Made by a program: the position numbers and the translations under genes. This document shows positions 1-7,802 of a stretch of 25,229 nt of DNA, in pieces; the first letter of the stretch is position 1; each line of letters begins with the position of its first letter. This DNA comes from Oscillospiraceae bacterium (GTDB lineage Bacteria > Bacillota > Clostridia > Oscillospirales > Oscillospiraceae): the NCBI GenBank assembly GCA_020025535.1, contig JAHHRY010000015.1:1-25229 (forward strand), written 5' to 3'. The notes beneath the pieces are model-generated. The model saw only the letters and a list, made by a program, of their open reading frames with translations, was not told the DNA's origin and did not search any database.

Positions 1-351
1 CTGCTTCCTGAATACCTGCATGATTCAGAGCGATTCTCTTGGCCTCTTCCTTGCCGATATACTCACCCTCGGGAATCACATCGTCCTTATCGTCATTGTG
101 GGTGTTGGTATCTTCCTTCTCACAGGACTTTTTCAAAATATCGCCGGTCTTTGCATCGATGTCATACTCATATTCGTAGCCGTTATAGACGAATTCCACA
201 TCATAGCAAATAACGCCCTTTTCGTTTTCCAGTTCGCAAGACATTTTCAGCACATCTGCTTCCTGAATACCTGCATGATTCAGAGCGATTCTCTTGGCCT
301 CTTCCTTGCCAATATACTTACCCTCGGGAATCACATCGTCCTTATCGTCAT
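1..351. repeat. 255-bp-period direct repeat encoding PepSY units
   Basis: Bases 1-96 and 256-351 match with only two differences, at an offset of 255 bp (85 codons, in frame). They encode the start of successive PepSY units (EYIGKEEAKRIALNHAGIQEA in one copy). The unit further upstream in the gene is clearly more divergent, so the last two look recently duplicated. Confidence 0.85.
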
Positions 352-1351
352 CATCGTCAACGTCTACAGCATTCTTGTCTTCGGTTTCCATTTTGATGAT
401 GTCACCGGTCTTGGCATCTACCAGAACTTCATATTCCAAATCATTGGTATCAAACTCCACTTCGTAAACCATGACACCCTTCTTCAGTTCCAGCTCTGCT
501 TCCAGCTCCATAGCATTTTCTTCTGTGATGCCTGCATACGCAAGAGCAGCTGCCACAGCCTTGTCTCTGCCAATATAAGCCTTCTCGCTGGCTTCACCGG
601 TGGAGTTCATGTCCTTAATTGCTTCTTCATACTTCTGTGCCAGTACATTCAGCTCATTGACCGTCAGGCCAACCAGCTCTTCCATGGTATAATTGGGATT
701 GGCTTTCAGCAGCTTATCAATGAACTGTGCCTTGCCTTCGGAAATACCGTATTTCTCAGCCAGTTCCTCTGCGCCATCGTCATCCACGATCTGGCTCAGG
801 ACAGAGCCGTTGATATCCTGACTCTTGAGGAATGCATCGATTCCGGAAGAAAGCTGCTTTTCAATCCGGGCGACTTTCTCTACGTCTTTGCCGTCAACAC
901 TTACCAGAATGGAGTTAGAGAGGTCGCTCAGGTAACCGTTCTTCAGCATAGAACCTACCAATGCATTTACGGTAACCTCGAGATCCGCATTTTCAAAATC
1001 CATGTCGCCGATCACGATTCTGCCGTCCTCATTGAGGGGGGTCACATCAAGTACACGGTCATTCTTATTCAGATTGATTTCAATACCCGGGTTAACGTCC
1101 AGAGACACCGTGGAATACGGCATATAATTGCTGCGGTATCCACCGTAAATTCCTACACAGGAAATCAGGACAGCCAGGGATGCGGCAGCGGCCACCAGCC
1201 AGGTGGTCCATTGCTTTCGATTATTTTTCTTTTTCATAGCAGTTACTGCTCCTTTCTGAGTTTTGCAGTCTTCCATTATAGAGTCCAGCATATTGGGGGT
1301 TGCATTGGTAAATGCCCGATTGATCTTATGGTTTAATTCTTCATTCGTCAT
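1..1351 (-). CDS. RsgI-like anti-sigma factor with tandem PepSY domains (C-terminus outside window)
   Basis: The gene reads leftward from ATG 1349-1351 and is open to the window edge (about 450 codons). An AGGAG lies 11 nt before the ATG. The start overlaps the sigma factor stop as ATGA, so the two are translationally coupled. The order is: a cytoplasmic N-terminus beginning MTNEELNHKINRAF; one TM segment (about residues 48-68, WLVAAAASLAVLISCVGIYG); an RsgI-type extracytoplasmic segment with STVSLDVNPGIEINLNKNDR; a helical region; then at least three PepSY repeats, each ending in DAKTGDI. By family knowledge the N-terminus should hold the cognate ECF sigma at the membrane and the outer part should sense an envelope signal. 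Acidic linkers such as DDDDDKDDVIPEG separate the PepSY units. An open plus-strand frame over the same DNA is antisense shadow. An inner ATG (about 1238) also has AAAGGAG, so a shorter product is possible. Confidence 0.85.
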   Translation of the reverse strand, partial: MTNEELNHKINRAFTNATPNMLDSIMEDCKTQKGAVTAMKKKNNRKQWTTWLVAAAASLAVLISCVGIYGGYRSNYMPYSTVSLDVNPGIEINLNKNDRVLDVTPLNEDGRIVIGDMDFENADLEVTVNALVGSMLKNGYLSDLSNSILVSVDGKDVEKVARIEKQLSSGIDAFLKSQDINGSVLSQIVDDDGAEELAEKYGISEGKAQFIDKLLKANPNYTMEELVGLTVNELNVLAQKYEEAIKDMNSTGEASEKAYIGRDKAVAAALAYAGITEENAMELEAELELKKGVMVYEVEFDTNDLEYEVLVDAKTGDIIKMETEDKNAVDVDDDDDKDDVIPEGKYIGKEEAKRIALNHAGIQEADVLKMSCELENEKGVICYDVEFVYNGYEYEYDIDAKTGDILKKSCEKEDTNTHNDDKDDVIPEGEYIGKEEAKRIALNHAGIQEA

Positions 1352-1932
1352 GAAACTTCGCTCTCCTTTTCCAACTCAAGTTTTAGTTTTTTCATTGCTC
1401 GATTGTACTTTGAAAGTACCGTAGGCAAAAGCAGGCCCATATGCGAAGCAATTTCCTTATGCTTGAATCCGGCAATTGCGTGAAGCACAACGATTTGTCG
1501 CTCTTCATCGGTCAATATCCGCATACATTTTTCGATTAGGAGTTTTTCCTCCACTGAAACATTGTTATCCGGGCCCAGGAATCGTTCCCAATCCTCATCC
1601 GGAATATCAGAAACTCTTGTATTTTCCCTGAGCTTCTGCAGGCACAGATTCCTTGTAATGGTTAGGATCCAAGCCATGGGCTTTCCACTGGATTTATAAC
1701 TGCCGGCCGATTGATATATATTGATGTAACAGTCATGCATCACATCTTCTGCATCGAAGTTATTCTTCAATATTGAGAGAGCATAGCTGTATACAGATGG
1801 GCTGGTCAATCTATAAAGCTCTGCAAAGGCTTCTTCGTTCCTTTGAGAAACCTCCATTATGCACTGATCCAGGTAGTCCAGGTTGGATTGTGTTTCGTAT
1901 TCATCTTCAGGCCTTGAATGAAGTACTAACAT
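1348..1932 (-). CDS. ECF-family RNA polymerase sigma factor
   Basis: A 194-residue sigma-70 family protein of ECF size. Region 2 runs from about residue 34 to 103 (AFAELYRLTSPSVYSYAL, then DAEDVMHDCYINIYQ and WILTITRNLCLQKLR). Region 4 occupies about residues 138-185 (LTDEERQIVVLHAIAGFKHK, then a helix-turn-helix ending in LSKYNRAMKKLK). There is no region 1 or 3, as expected for ECF sigmas. The start is ATG 1930-1932 with AAGGAGG upstream. The stop overlaps the following anti-sigma gene by four bases. Its product should direct RNA polymerase to an envelope-stress regulon once released by that anti-sigma. The target promoters cannot be told from this window. Confidence 0.92.
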   Translation of the reverse strand: MLVLHSRPEDEYETQSNLDYLDQCIMEVSQRNEEAFAELYRLTSPSVYSYALSILKNNFDAEDVMHDCYINIYQSAGSYKSSGKPMAWILTITRNLCLQKLRENTRVSDIPDEDWERFLGPDNNVSVEEKLLIEKCMRILTDEERQIVVLHAIAGFKHKEIASHMGLLLPTVLSKYNRAMKKLKLELEKESEVS

Positions 1933-2006
1933 TTTCTCCCTCCTTCATAAGGTTAATGATTGAGAGGCATCGTTTATTGCATGACCAGAAAAATTTTTTA
2001 TTTTTC

Positions 2007-2045
2007 AGAGATATTATACTATAAAATAAGCTTCTGGCTATAGTC
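2007..2045 (-). promoter_or_regulatory. Possible promoter of the first ECF sigma operon
   Basis: On the minus strand a perfect TATAAT (2013-2018) lies about 80 nt upstream of the sigma ATG. No good -35 box is seen 17 bp further up, so the promoter may be activated or use another sigma. Weak call. Confidence 0.3.
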
Positions 2046-2110
2046 GTTTTTTGCCAATGCCATGGATTCCGTTTGTATGTAATCTCAGCAATCAACCAAG
2101 CCGCATAGAC

Positions 2111-2139
2111 CGTTACGCATACAGACCAAATGCGTAACG
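2111..2139. repeat. Perfect 9-bp inverted repeat next to the sanA terminator
   Basis: CGTTACGCA (2111-2119) and TGCGTAACG (2131-2139) are perfect inverted copies with an 11-nt spacer. The element sits directly past the sanA-like gene's terminator and upstream of the sigma promoter region. It could be a second terminator hairpin or a protein-binding dyad. There is no T run. Confidence 0.5.
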
Positions 2140-2140
2140 T

Positions 2141-2180
2141 AAAAAAGCTACCGGCTCTGCAAACAGAACCGGTAGCTTTA
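2141..2180 (-). terminator. Rho-independent terminator of the SanA-like gene
   Basis: A 13-bp stem (2147-2159 with 2164-2176, one A-C/G-U position) has a 4-nt loop. On the minus strand it is followed by TTTTTT (complement of 2141-2146). It lies 80 nt past the stop of the SanA/DUF218 gene. Confidence 0.85.
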
Positions 2181-2255
2181 AGTATTTGGGTCTGGGACGC
2201 CGATCACGTTTTTTCATTTAATAAGATGACTGGCTTTATCAAAGATGCCATTTCC

Positions 2256-2936
2256 TTAATCGTTCGTGACATTTCCGTTTCCGTCCAGAGCAATGGCTTC
2301 TCCAAGGAAGGTGGGCTCCGGCTTAACAAGCGTAATCGTAAAATCTTTTATCCGTGCCAGGATCTCCCGCTGATTTCTCGCTGCCTGACCGGCATATGTA
2401 TGATAGTCCGATGCGACACCATACGCTTCCATTCCCAGCTTCTCGGCAATGTACAGCGCACGGTACAGGTGGTATCCCTGCGTTACAATGATGATTTTAT
2501 CTGCGCCAAAGATTTCTTTTGCACGATACACGCTTTCGTAGGTGGACAGGCCGGCGTGATCCATAAATATGTCTTCGGACGGAACATCTTCTCCAATGGC
2601 ATATTCCTTCATGGCGCCGACCTCATTGTAATCTTCACGACTGTGGTCGCCGCTCATCAGCAGTTTGGGAGCCGCCCCCAGTTCATATAACTCAATCCCC
2701 ATGGTAAGTCTGTCCTGCAGCATGGGACTTGGCGTTCCGTCCTCATAGACCCGACAGCCCAGCACAAGGATGCAGTCCACATCCGTGAGTTTGGCCGCTT
2801 CTTCTGCTGTCAGCATCTGTCCCGCACTTGTGTTCTTGACATAAGCATTGATTCCAAATGCCGTGGCCGTACCTGCAATGCTCAGGCAGAGAATCACGAT
2901 CAGCACGGTTTTCAAAATCTTTTTTCTGTTTTTCAT
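2256..2936 (-). CDS. SanA/ElyC-type DUF218 (YdcF-like) membrane protein
   Basis: 226 residues from ATG 2934-2936, chosen over an upstream in-frame start because AGGAG sits 8 nt before it and a hydrophobic anchor follows at once (residues about 8-28, ILKTVLIVILCLSIAGTATA). The rest is one DUF218 domain: DCILVLGCRVYEDGTPSPM, then GDHSREDYNEVGAM, STYESV and QGYHLYRALYIAEKLGM. These are the hallmarks of the SanA/YdcF family. SanA and ElyC act in envelope barrier or cell-wall precursor metabolism in Gram-negatives, while the biochemical role in Bacillota is not established. The gene lies about 115 bp after the FtsX-type permease and may be co-transcribed. A weak hairpin (2961-2967 with 2989-2995) sits between them. 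Confidence 0.85.
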   Translation of the reverse strand: MKNRKKILKTVLIVILCLSIAGTATAFGINAYVKNTSAGQMLTAEEAAKLTDVDCILVLGCRVYEDGTPSPMLQDRLTMGIELYELGAAPKLLMSGDHSREDYNEVGAMKEYAIGEDVPSEDIFMDHAGLSTYESVYRAKEIFGADKIIIVTQGYHLYRALYIAEKLGMEAYGVASDYHTYAGQAARNQREILARIKDFTITLVKPEPTFLGEAIALDGNGNVTND

Positions 2937-3052
2937 AACGCATTCTCCTGATTCATTCCCGCCGCTCCGGCTCCCTGACGGAAGTACAGAGCGGCAAGGC
3001 GCAAACAGCTGCAGCAACCATAGTATTCGTTTTCTTGTCCTGCAGTCTTTCT

Positions 3053-5710
3053 TTAGAGGTTTTCGTTCTTCAGGGCATCAATCGGATTGTCCTTTTTAAT
3101 TTTCCGCATTGCGTACAGCATTGTAATAAACACAACTGCAAACACGCTGAATGCAGCAATTCCCATTGCTTTCCACGGCATTCTGAAGTCTGTACTCATT
3201 CCCTGACCGACCGCCTCATAAATCAGATATGTGACACCAATCGACACAGGAAGCCCGTACAGAAGGGCTTTGGCACCATACAGCAGGCACTCATAGTTCA
3301 TCATCTTGTTAAAGCCGCTGCTGCTCATGCCGACGGATTTCAGCATGGCAAATTCGCGCCGCCGCAGGTTGACATTGGTGGAAATCGTATTAAACACATT
3401 GGCAACGGCTATCAGCGAAATCAGCACAATAAATCCGTAGGAGAACACCTGCAGGATGATAACCAAATCACGGTCTTGTTGCACTGCCATGGCATGGTTA
3501 TACAATTCGCTGCCGCTCAGTCCGTTGGCTGTTACGATTTCCTTCACAGCAGAATAGGTCGCCATGTGGTCGGAAGAACACATCAGAATGTCGTAATTCG
3601 TATTGGCGTGGCCGTTGGGCATAATTTTCTCAATTGCGGACAAGGGATACAGAACGGTCAAATCGTTAAACCGGTTCATAAAGAACGGCCTGTCATACAA
3701 CACCGTACCGATACTTAAAGGGATGGAGATATATGCTTCCGCTTTCGGGATTTCCAGATACTTTTCCTCGTTATTCACGTCTTCAAAGCGGCACACAAGC
3801 TCTCCGTTTTTATCCGTGTACTCCCCGCAATAGTGATACCCGTCAACCGTCTTCAAAAACTCCGCCGTGGCTTCGGTGCTCTTGTTTTTGAGGACTTTGG
3901 CCTTTGTATACTTTTCGGTAACCGTACTCATTCTGGTAAATCCGTCTATGGCAACCGCAAGAGGCTTATCAGGATTCATATAGAGATTCTCGTCCAGACC
4001 GTTGCGTTTGAGATATTCTCTGTAAACCGAATCCTCCACAAAAATGGTAGCCAGCGACACATCGACGGTTGAACGGTTCTCTCCGGCCGACACACCGTAA
4101 ATCTCCGTAAGCCATTTGTCCGTAACATCTTTTCTTGCGATCTTGGTATACAGGTTATTGCTCCGGACATAGGCCGCCTGGGTAACCGTAGGCTCTTTTC
4201 TGATAGCCTCTGTCAGCTCCTGGGGAGAAATCACATCATTTTCTCTCATCATGTATACGAGATCAAAAGTACCGGTTTCACGGCTGTCTCTGACCGCAGA
4301 CATCATATAGTCTGAAAAAGAAGCGGCGGAGATAAACAGGACAATGCTCATAAACAGGCTCATCACGGTTGCCCTGTACTTTTTCCGGTTTCTCTTAAAA
4401 TGCTTGCTGGCAATGACGCCGGGCAGCCCAAAGAGCTTATAGCACACTTTGGAAGTCTTTACCTCTTTGGCCTTGACTTTAATATCGTCGCTCTGTCTGA
4501 TGGCTTCTACCGCGGAAACGTTCATCGCTTTTCTTGAGGGTATCCATGCGGAAATCAGGACGGTAACCACCGACACCAAACACGCCACAACAACGGACAT
4601 GGGGGAAACACAGATGCGCATGGGGAAATGCATATCAAAAGTAGTCATGAACTTTTCGCCGATCAGCAGCAGCGTAACCGAAATGCCGCCGATGCCGGAC
4701 AGCACACCAATGGGAATACCGACAACGCTGACCGCGAAGGCTTCAAACAGCACCATTTTCCGAAGCTGTTTCTTTGTGGCACCGATGGATGCCAGCAGTC
4801 CGAACTGTTTCGTACGCTCAGACACGGAGATGGAAAAAGCATTGTAGATCAGTGAAACCGAACCAAACATAATCAGCCCTATGATAATCGCTGCCATGCT
4901 GAACAGCATCGCCTGAAAACCACTGTATTGCAAATTTCCCAGGGCAAGCAGCAAATTATGATTGGTTGTGCCAGGCATCCGGTGCTCTTCCATAAAGGAA
5001 TATACATCGTTCGCTTTGTGCATGGAAAAATACACTTCCATCCGTTCGCTGCCGGTGAGTGCATCTGCCACTGTGATGGCCGTGTATCCGGGCGCACTGT
5101 AACCCTCGAAGGTCGGGCGTTCATAGAATCCCACCACGGTATATGTGCGTGTTTCTCTGATCTCCAGAGTCTCCGGTTCCTCTCCGCTGCCCTGATAGGA
5201 AGTCTGCTGGCTAAGGGAATAGCCGTCCGAAATCCGCTGTCCCACTTCCAGCGTCAGAACATCTCCGATTTTATGGGAAACTCCGCCGTTTTCCAGCAAA
5301 TGGGCAGGCAGAATAATCTCATTTCTGTTTTCAGGATAGGTGCCTGCGGTTATGTGGACTGGCATCATCTCCTCAAAATTTTCAGATGCGCCCATGATGA
5401 ACAGATAAGGTTTATAATCGTTGTCCGAGTCCACCCTGGCATAGCCTATTTCGACACCATATACAATCTTGTCTACCAGATCAGAATTCTTTATGGTATC
5501 CAGCTCCTGCTGTCCCGCATTATAGGCAGCCCCATGCCAGAAACCATAGTCATAGCTGTAATTGCTGACAAGAAAGTTCTGCAGGCTGGATACAGAAGTC
5601 GTGACCGCACAGATCATCGCCGCCGACAGGATGACACCGATAATCGTCACAATGGTTCGGGTTTTGTTTTTCTTCAGCGACTCCAGCGTGACCTTATGAA
5701 AAATGTTCAT
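3053..5710 (-). CDS. FtsX/MacB-type ABC transporter permease
   Basis: An 885-residue permease with the double FtsX layout. TM1 lies at about 18-38 after MNIFHKVTLESLKKNKTRT. A large extracytoplasmic domain follows, then three TM segments at about 265-390 containing SERTKQFGLLASIGATKKQL, a typical FtsX coupling region. A second half starts near residue 435 with another TM and outer domain, and three C-terminal TM segments carry RRREFAMLKSVGMSSSGF. Transporters of this size paired with a MacB/LolD-like ATPase and a two-component system are usually antimicrobial-peptide sensing or resistance exporters in Bacillota, or act on lipoproteins and peptides. The ATG (5708-5710) overlaps the ATPase stop as ATGA. 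The substrate is unknown. Confidence 0.9.
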   Translation of the reverse strand: MNIFHKVTLESLKKNKTRTIVTIIGVILSAAMICAVTTSVSSLQNFLVSNYSYDYGFWHGAAYNAGQQELDTIKNSDLVDKIVYGVEIGYARVDSDNDYKPYLFIMGASENFEEMMPVHITAGTYPENRNEIILPAHLLENGGVSHKIGDVLTLEVGQRISDGYSLSQQTSYQGSGEEPETLEIRETRTYTVVGFYERPTFEGYSAPGYTAITVADALTGSERMEVYFSMHKANDVYSFMEEHRMPGTTNHNLLLALGNLQYSGFQAMLFSMAAIIIGLIMFGSVSLIYNAFSISVSERTKQFGLLASIGATKKQLRKMVLFEAFAVSVVGIPIGVLSGIGGISVTLLLIGEKFMTTFDMHFPMRICVSPMSVVVACLVSVVTVLISAWIPSRKAMNVSAVEAIRQSDDIKVKAKEVKTSKVCYKLFGLPGVIASKHFKRNRKKYRATVMSLFMSIVLFISAASFSDYMMSAVRDSRETGTFDLVYMMRENDVISPQELTEAIRKEPTVTQAAYVRSNNLYTKIARKDVTDKWLTEIYGVSAGENRSTVDVSLATIFVEDSVYREYLKRNGLDENLYMNPDKPLAVAIDGFTRMSTVTEKYTKAKVLKNKSTEATAEFLKTVDGYHYCGEYTDKNGELVCRFEDVNNEEKYLEIPKAEAYISIPLSIGTVLYDRPFFMNRFNDLTVLYPLSAIEKIMPNGHANTNYDILMCSSDHMATYSAVKEIVTANGLSGSELYNHAMAVQQDRDLVIILQVFSYGFIVLISLIAVANVFNTISTNVNLRRREFAMLKSVGMSSSGFNKMMNYECLLYGAKALLYGLPVSIGVTYLIYEAVGQGMSTDFRMPWKAMGIAAFSVFAVVFITMLYAMRKIKKDNPIDALKNENL

Positions 5711-6393
5711 CGGCGGAGCACCTCATCCCGTATAATTTTTCCGTCCTCGATGGCCAGAATGCGGTCTGCCTGCAGCGCAATGTTTTCGTCATGGGTAATA
5801 ACAATCAGAGTCTGGTGATACTTCTGATTGGACAGCTTCAGCAGATCTACGATTTCCTGGCTGTTCTTGCTGTCCAGGTTTCCGGTAGGCTCATCCGCAA
5901 GAACCACCGCAGGTGCATTCATCAGCGCTCTGCCAATGGACACCCGCTGCTGCTGGCCGCCGGAAAGCTGATTGGGCAGATGATTTTCCCGGCCGTTCAG
6001 CTTCAGGGTGGTAATCAGCTCCTGCAGGCGATCTGCATTCACTTTTTGTCCGTCCATCAGTACCGGCAAAGTAATGTTTTCCGTCACATTCAGAACAGGG
6101 ATCAGGTTATAGAACTGATAAATAAGTCCTACCTGTCTGCGGCGGAAAATGGCAAGCTGCTCGTCATTCTGTGCATACACATCGCTGCCGTCCATGTACA
6201 CCTTGCCGCTGGTGGGCTTGTCTACACCGCCCAGGATGTGCAGCAGGGTGGATTTGCCGGAACCGGACGGCCCGATAATCGCCACGAACTCTCCCTTATT
6301 CACAGAAAAGGATACATTGTCAAGCGCCTTTACCTGATTTTCGCCCTTGCCGTATGTCTTGCAAAGGTTTTCAACTCTCAGTATTTCCATCAT
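5707..6393 (-). CDS. ABC transporter ATP-binding protein (MacB/LolD/BceA-like)
   Basis: A 228-residue ATPase from ATG 6391-6393. AGGAGG lies 9 nt upstream, and a TTG two codons earlier is too close to it. Walker A is GPSGSGKST (about 41-49), the signature is LSGGQQQR, Walker B is VVLADEP followed by TGNLDS, and the H-loop is VITHD. The short loop after Walker A and the TGNLDS D-loop are typical of the MacB/LolD/BceA group that energises FtsX-type permeases. It overlaps the permease by four bases, so the two form one coupled unit. The plausible regulator is the response regulator/kinase pair at 10059-11734 on the same strand, now separated by the RHS-derived block. Confidence 0.94.
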   Translation of the reverse strand: MMEILRVENLCKTYGKGENQVKALDNVSFSVNKGEFVAIIGPSGSGKSTLLHILGGVDKPTSGKVYMDGSDVYAQNDEQLAIFRRRQVGLIYQFYNLIPVLNVTENITLPVLMDGQKVNADRLQELITTLKLNGRENHLPNQLSGGQQQRVSIGRALMNAPAVVLADEPTGNLDSKNSQEIVDLLKLSNQKYHQTLIVITHDENIALQADRILAIEDGKIIRDEVLRR

Positions 6394-6449
6394 ACACAAG
6401 CTCCTCCTTTTGTTTATGCCCCTATTCTACCCGGTCAAGATGACAGGTT

Positions 6450-6478
6450 AGTGACTCTAAAATAACAAATACGTCACT
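6450..6478 (-). promoter_or_regulatory. Candidate operator dyad upstream of the ABC operon
   Basis: AGTGAC (6450-6455) and GTCACT (6473-6478) form a perfect 6-bp dyad 17 nt apart, about 60 nt upstream of the ATPase start. A weak TAGAAT-like -10 lies between dyad and gene. It could be a response-regulator site, but this is inferred from position only. Confidence 0.3.
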
Positions 6479-6482
6479 TCGT

Positions 6483-6523
6483 AAAAAAGGAGTCTGTGAG
6501 ATTTTTCAGCAGACTCCTTTTTA
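6483..6523. terminator. Bidirectional-looking terminator
   Basis: A 13-bp stem pairs 6484-6496 with 6510-6522, with A runs on one side and T runs on the other so it can work both ways. It lies 40 nt past the stop of the minus-strand gene at 6564-6980 and ends that transcript before the ABC operon. Confidence 0.85.
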
Positions 6524-6563
6524 TTCATATACTATGTGCAGCTCCAATGAAGCAAACAGAACA

Positions 6564-6980
6564 CTATTCTTTTGTTTCCTGCCATTTCAGCCGGCAGGCA
6601 CCGTCTGCTTTTTCAAATGTGATCCGCAGGTAATACCGTTCCTTTCTGTTGACCGGCAGGCTGCCCGTGGGGCAATCCGAATTCAGCACAAGCAAAATCT
6701 GTTTGTTTCGATCCATCACAAAAACACTTACACTGCCCTTCGATACTTCTGCGTCAAAAGAAAAGCTCACCATTTTCTGATTTCGGAATCTCAGCACACG
6801 CTGTACAAAACCGGAACAGGATTGAAACTGTGCATGGCATTGATTGCCGCCTGCACATATATTTCCCATAAAACACAGAGCTGCTTTACGCTGAAATGCA
6901 ACATATCCGTTCAAATAGAGTCCGTACATTCCGGCTCCAAGCAATGCCACAATGCCGATCACGATGAATGCATATTTCAT
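6564..6980 (-). CDS. Hypothetical membrane-anchored protein
   Basis: 138 residues. There is one N-terminal TM (about 4-25, AFIVIGIVALLGAGMYGLYL), then a short Cys-rich stretch (CFMGNICAGGNQC and FQSCSG) and a beta-rich C-terminus (SFDAEVSKGSVSVFVMDRN, and RYYLRITFEKADGACRLKW). The C-terminal pattern resembles small Ig-like or beta-sandwich hypothetical proteins of Clostridia, but I do not recognise a named family. The ATG is at 6978-6980 with a modest AGGTGCAGG before it. It has its own promoter and a structured leader upstream and a terminator downstream, which suggests a monocistronic unit. Confidence 0.6.
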   Translation of the reverse strand: MKYAFIVIGIVALLGAGMYGLYLNGYVAFQRKAALCFMGNICAGGNQCHAQFQSCSGFVQRVLRFRNQKMVSFSFDAEVSKGSVSVFVMDRNKQILLVLNSDCPTGSLPVNRKERYYLRITFEKADGACRLKWQETKE

Positions 6981-7105
6981 GCCTGCACCTGCCTTCTCTT
7001 TCCCGTTCCTGCATAAAGCATCGGGGGAATTTTTTTAACAGATTAACCCGATGTTATTTGATTTGATGCAGAATATCCTTATCCTGTGGTCTCTCCGACT
7101 TTTGG

Positions 7106-7170
7106 CTATCAAGAACCTATCAGCCACCCACTATCGCAGGTTACTCTTGATAGTGGGTAAATGGGTGGCT
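7106..7170 (-). promoter_or_regulatory. Structured leader with mutually exclusive hairpins
   Basis: Three perfect 9-bp pairings compete for the same bases: 7106-7114 with 7145-7153 (CTATCAAGA/TCTTGATAG), 7127-7135 with 7149-7157 (CCCACTATC/GATAGTGGG), and 7122-7130 with 7162-7170 (AGCCACCCA/TGGGTGGCT). This switch-like layout lies just downstream of a strong minus-strand promoter and within the leader of the 6564-6980 gene. No terminator T run follows, so the mechanism is open. It could also be an independent small RNA or a repeat element. Confidence 0.5.
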
Positions 7171-7177
7171 CGGATGT

Positions 7178-7206
7178 ATTATAGCATACACGAGGTGAGC
7201 TTTCCA
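7178..7206 (-). promoter_or_regulatory. Extended -10 promoter, minus strand
   Basis: On the minus strand TGGAAA (7201-7206), a 17-bp spacer, then TGCTATAAT with a perfect TATAAT at 7178-7183 and a TG extension. The transcript would begin near 7171, directly before the competing hairpins. Confidence 0.6.
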
Positions 7207-7748
7207 GAGAGATTGGAAAAACATTAATTCCCGGTATTAACATTTTGAACAGATTCCTGCATCATAAATACTTTACTCATTACTCCCTTGCTTTCATTAT
7301 TTGCTTATTCTTGGATTAAAGTGAATCCCGATAGTAATAATCTATTTCAAGAGTACCTTCTTTTACATTTTTCGTCAATCAACATAGAGCTGTTCGACCT
7401 CGTGATTTTGTTCGTCTGTCATTTTCCCTCATCACCTCAGTAAAACAAGTCTTCCTTCCCGATGAATCGTCCTCTTCACAATCAGTAATCATCGCCTCCG
7501 TTTTTGTTAACAATTGCCAAACGGCAAAATGCTCGGTTGTGTGATATGCTGATTTATGAATTTTTTGTGAATTTCTGTCACCTTTTCCTGTTTTCCTGAC
7601 ACATATATTATGAAGGATATTAACAGTGTTTCTGAAACCAGTTAAAATCTAAAATACAGTAAATTGAAGGAGGCTGATACAAATTCCGTTCAGTAATAAA
7701 TCCGTCGGAGTATTTATAAGGACTGTTCGGCGGTCCGAAATAAGAACA

Positions 7749-7802
7749 ATTGGTATGCAGTATCGTAATACTTCCTTTGTCAAGGATAGCTTCAAAATGT
7801 AA
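7749..7802 (+). pseudogene. RHS core relic upstream of cassette 1
   Basis: In frame from 7752 the DNA reads GMQYRNTSFVKD then runs to a TAA at 7800. The same RHS core motif (GMQYRNTSYANDKF) appears in frame at 9282, with 16 identical bases (7750-7765 equal 9280-9295). This is a fragment of an RHS/WapA-type protein cut off by cassette 1. Confidence 0.7.

Larger units (their letters stand above)
7021..7749. other. Long non-coding stretch before the RHS-derived block
   Basis: There is no convincing gene. The left third holds the minus-strand promoter and structured leader described separately, and an inverted repeat CATCGGG/CCCGATG (about 7019-7025 with 7047-7053). From about 7210 to 7670 I see only AT-rich sequence. 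Near 7668 there is an orphan AAGGAGG with no ATG after it; the frame downstream is open and runs into the RHS relic at 7752, so this may be the wreck of a larger gene. Confidence 0.6.

Noticed and set aside
20..1336. 438-codon plus-strand open frame
   Set aside because: It is antisense to the RsgI/PepSY anti-sigma gene, has no RBS and encodes no recognisable protein; the minus-strand reading has clear domains and coupling to the sigma gene.
3035..3718. Plus-strand frames opposite the permease (also 4928-5818 and 5791-6465)
   Set aside because: Antisense shadows of the permease and ATPase genes, without RBS or recognisable domains.
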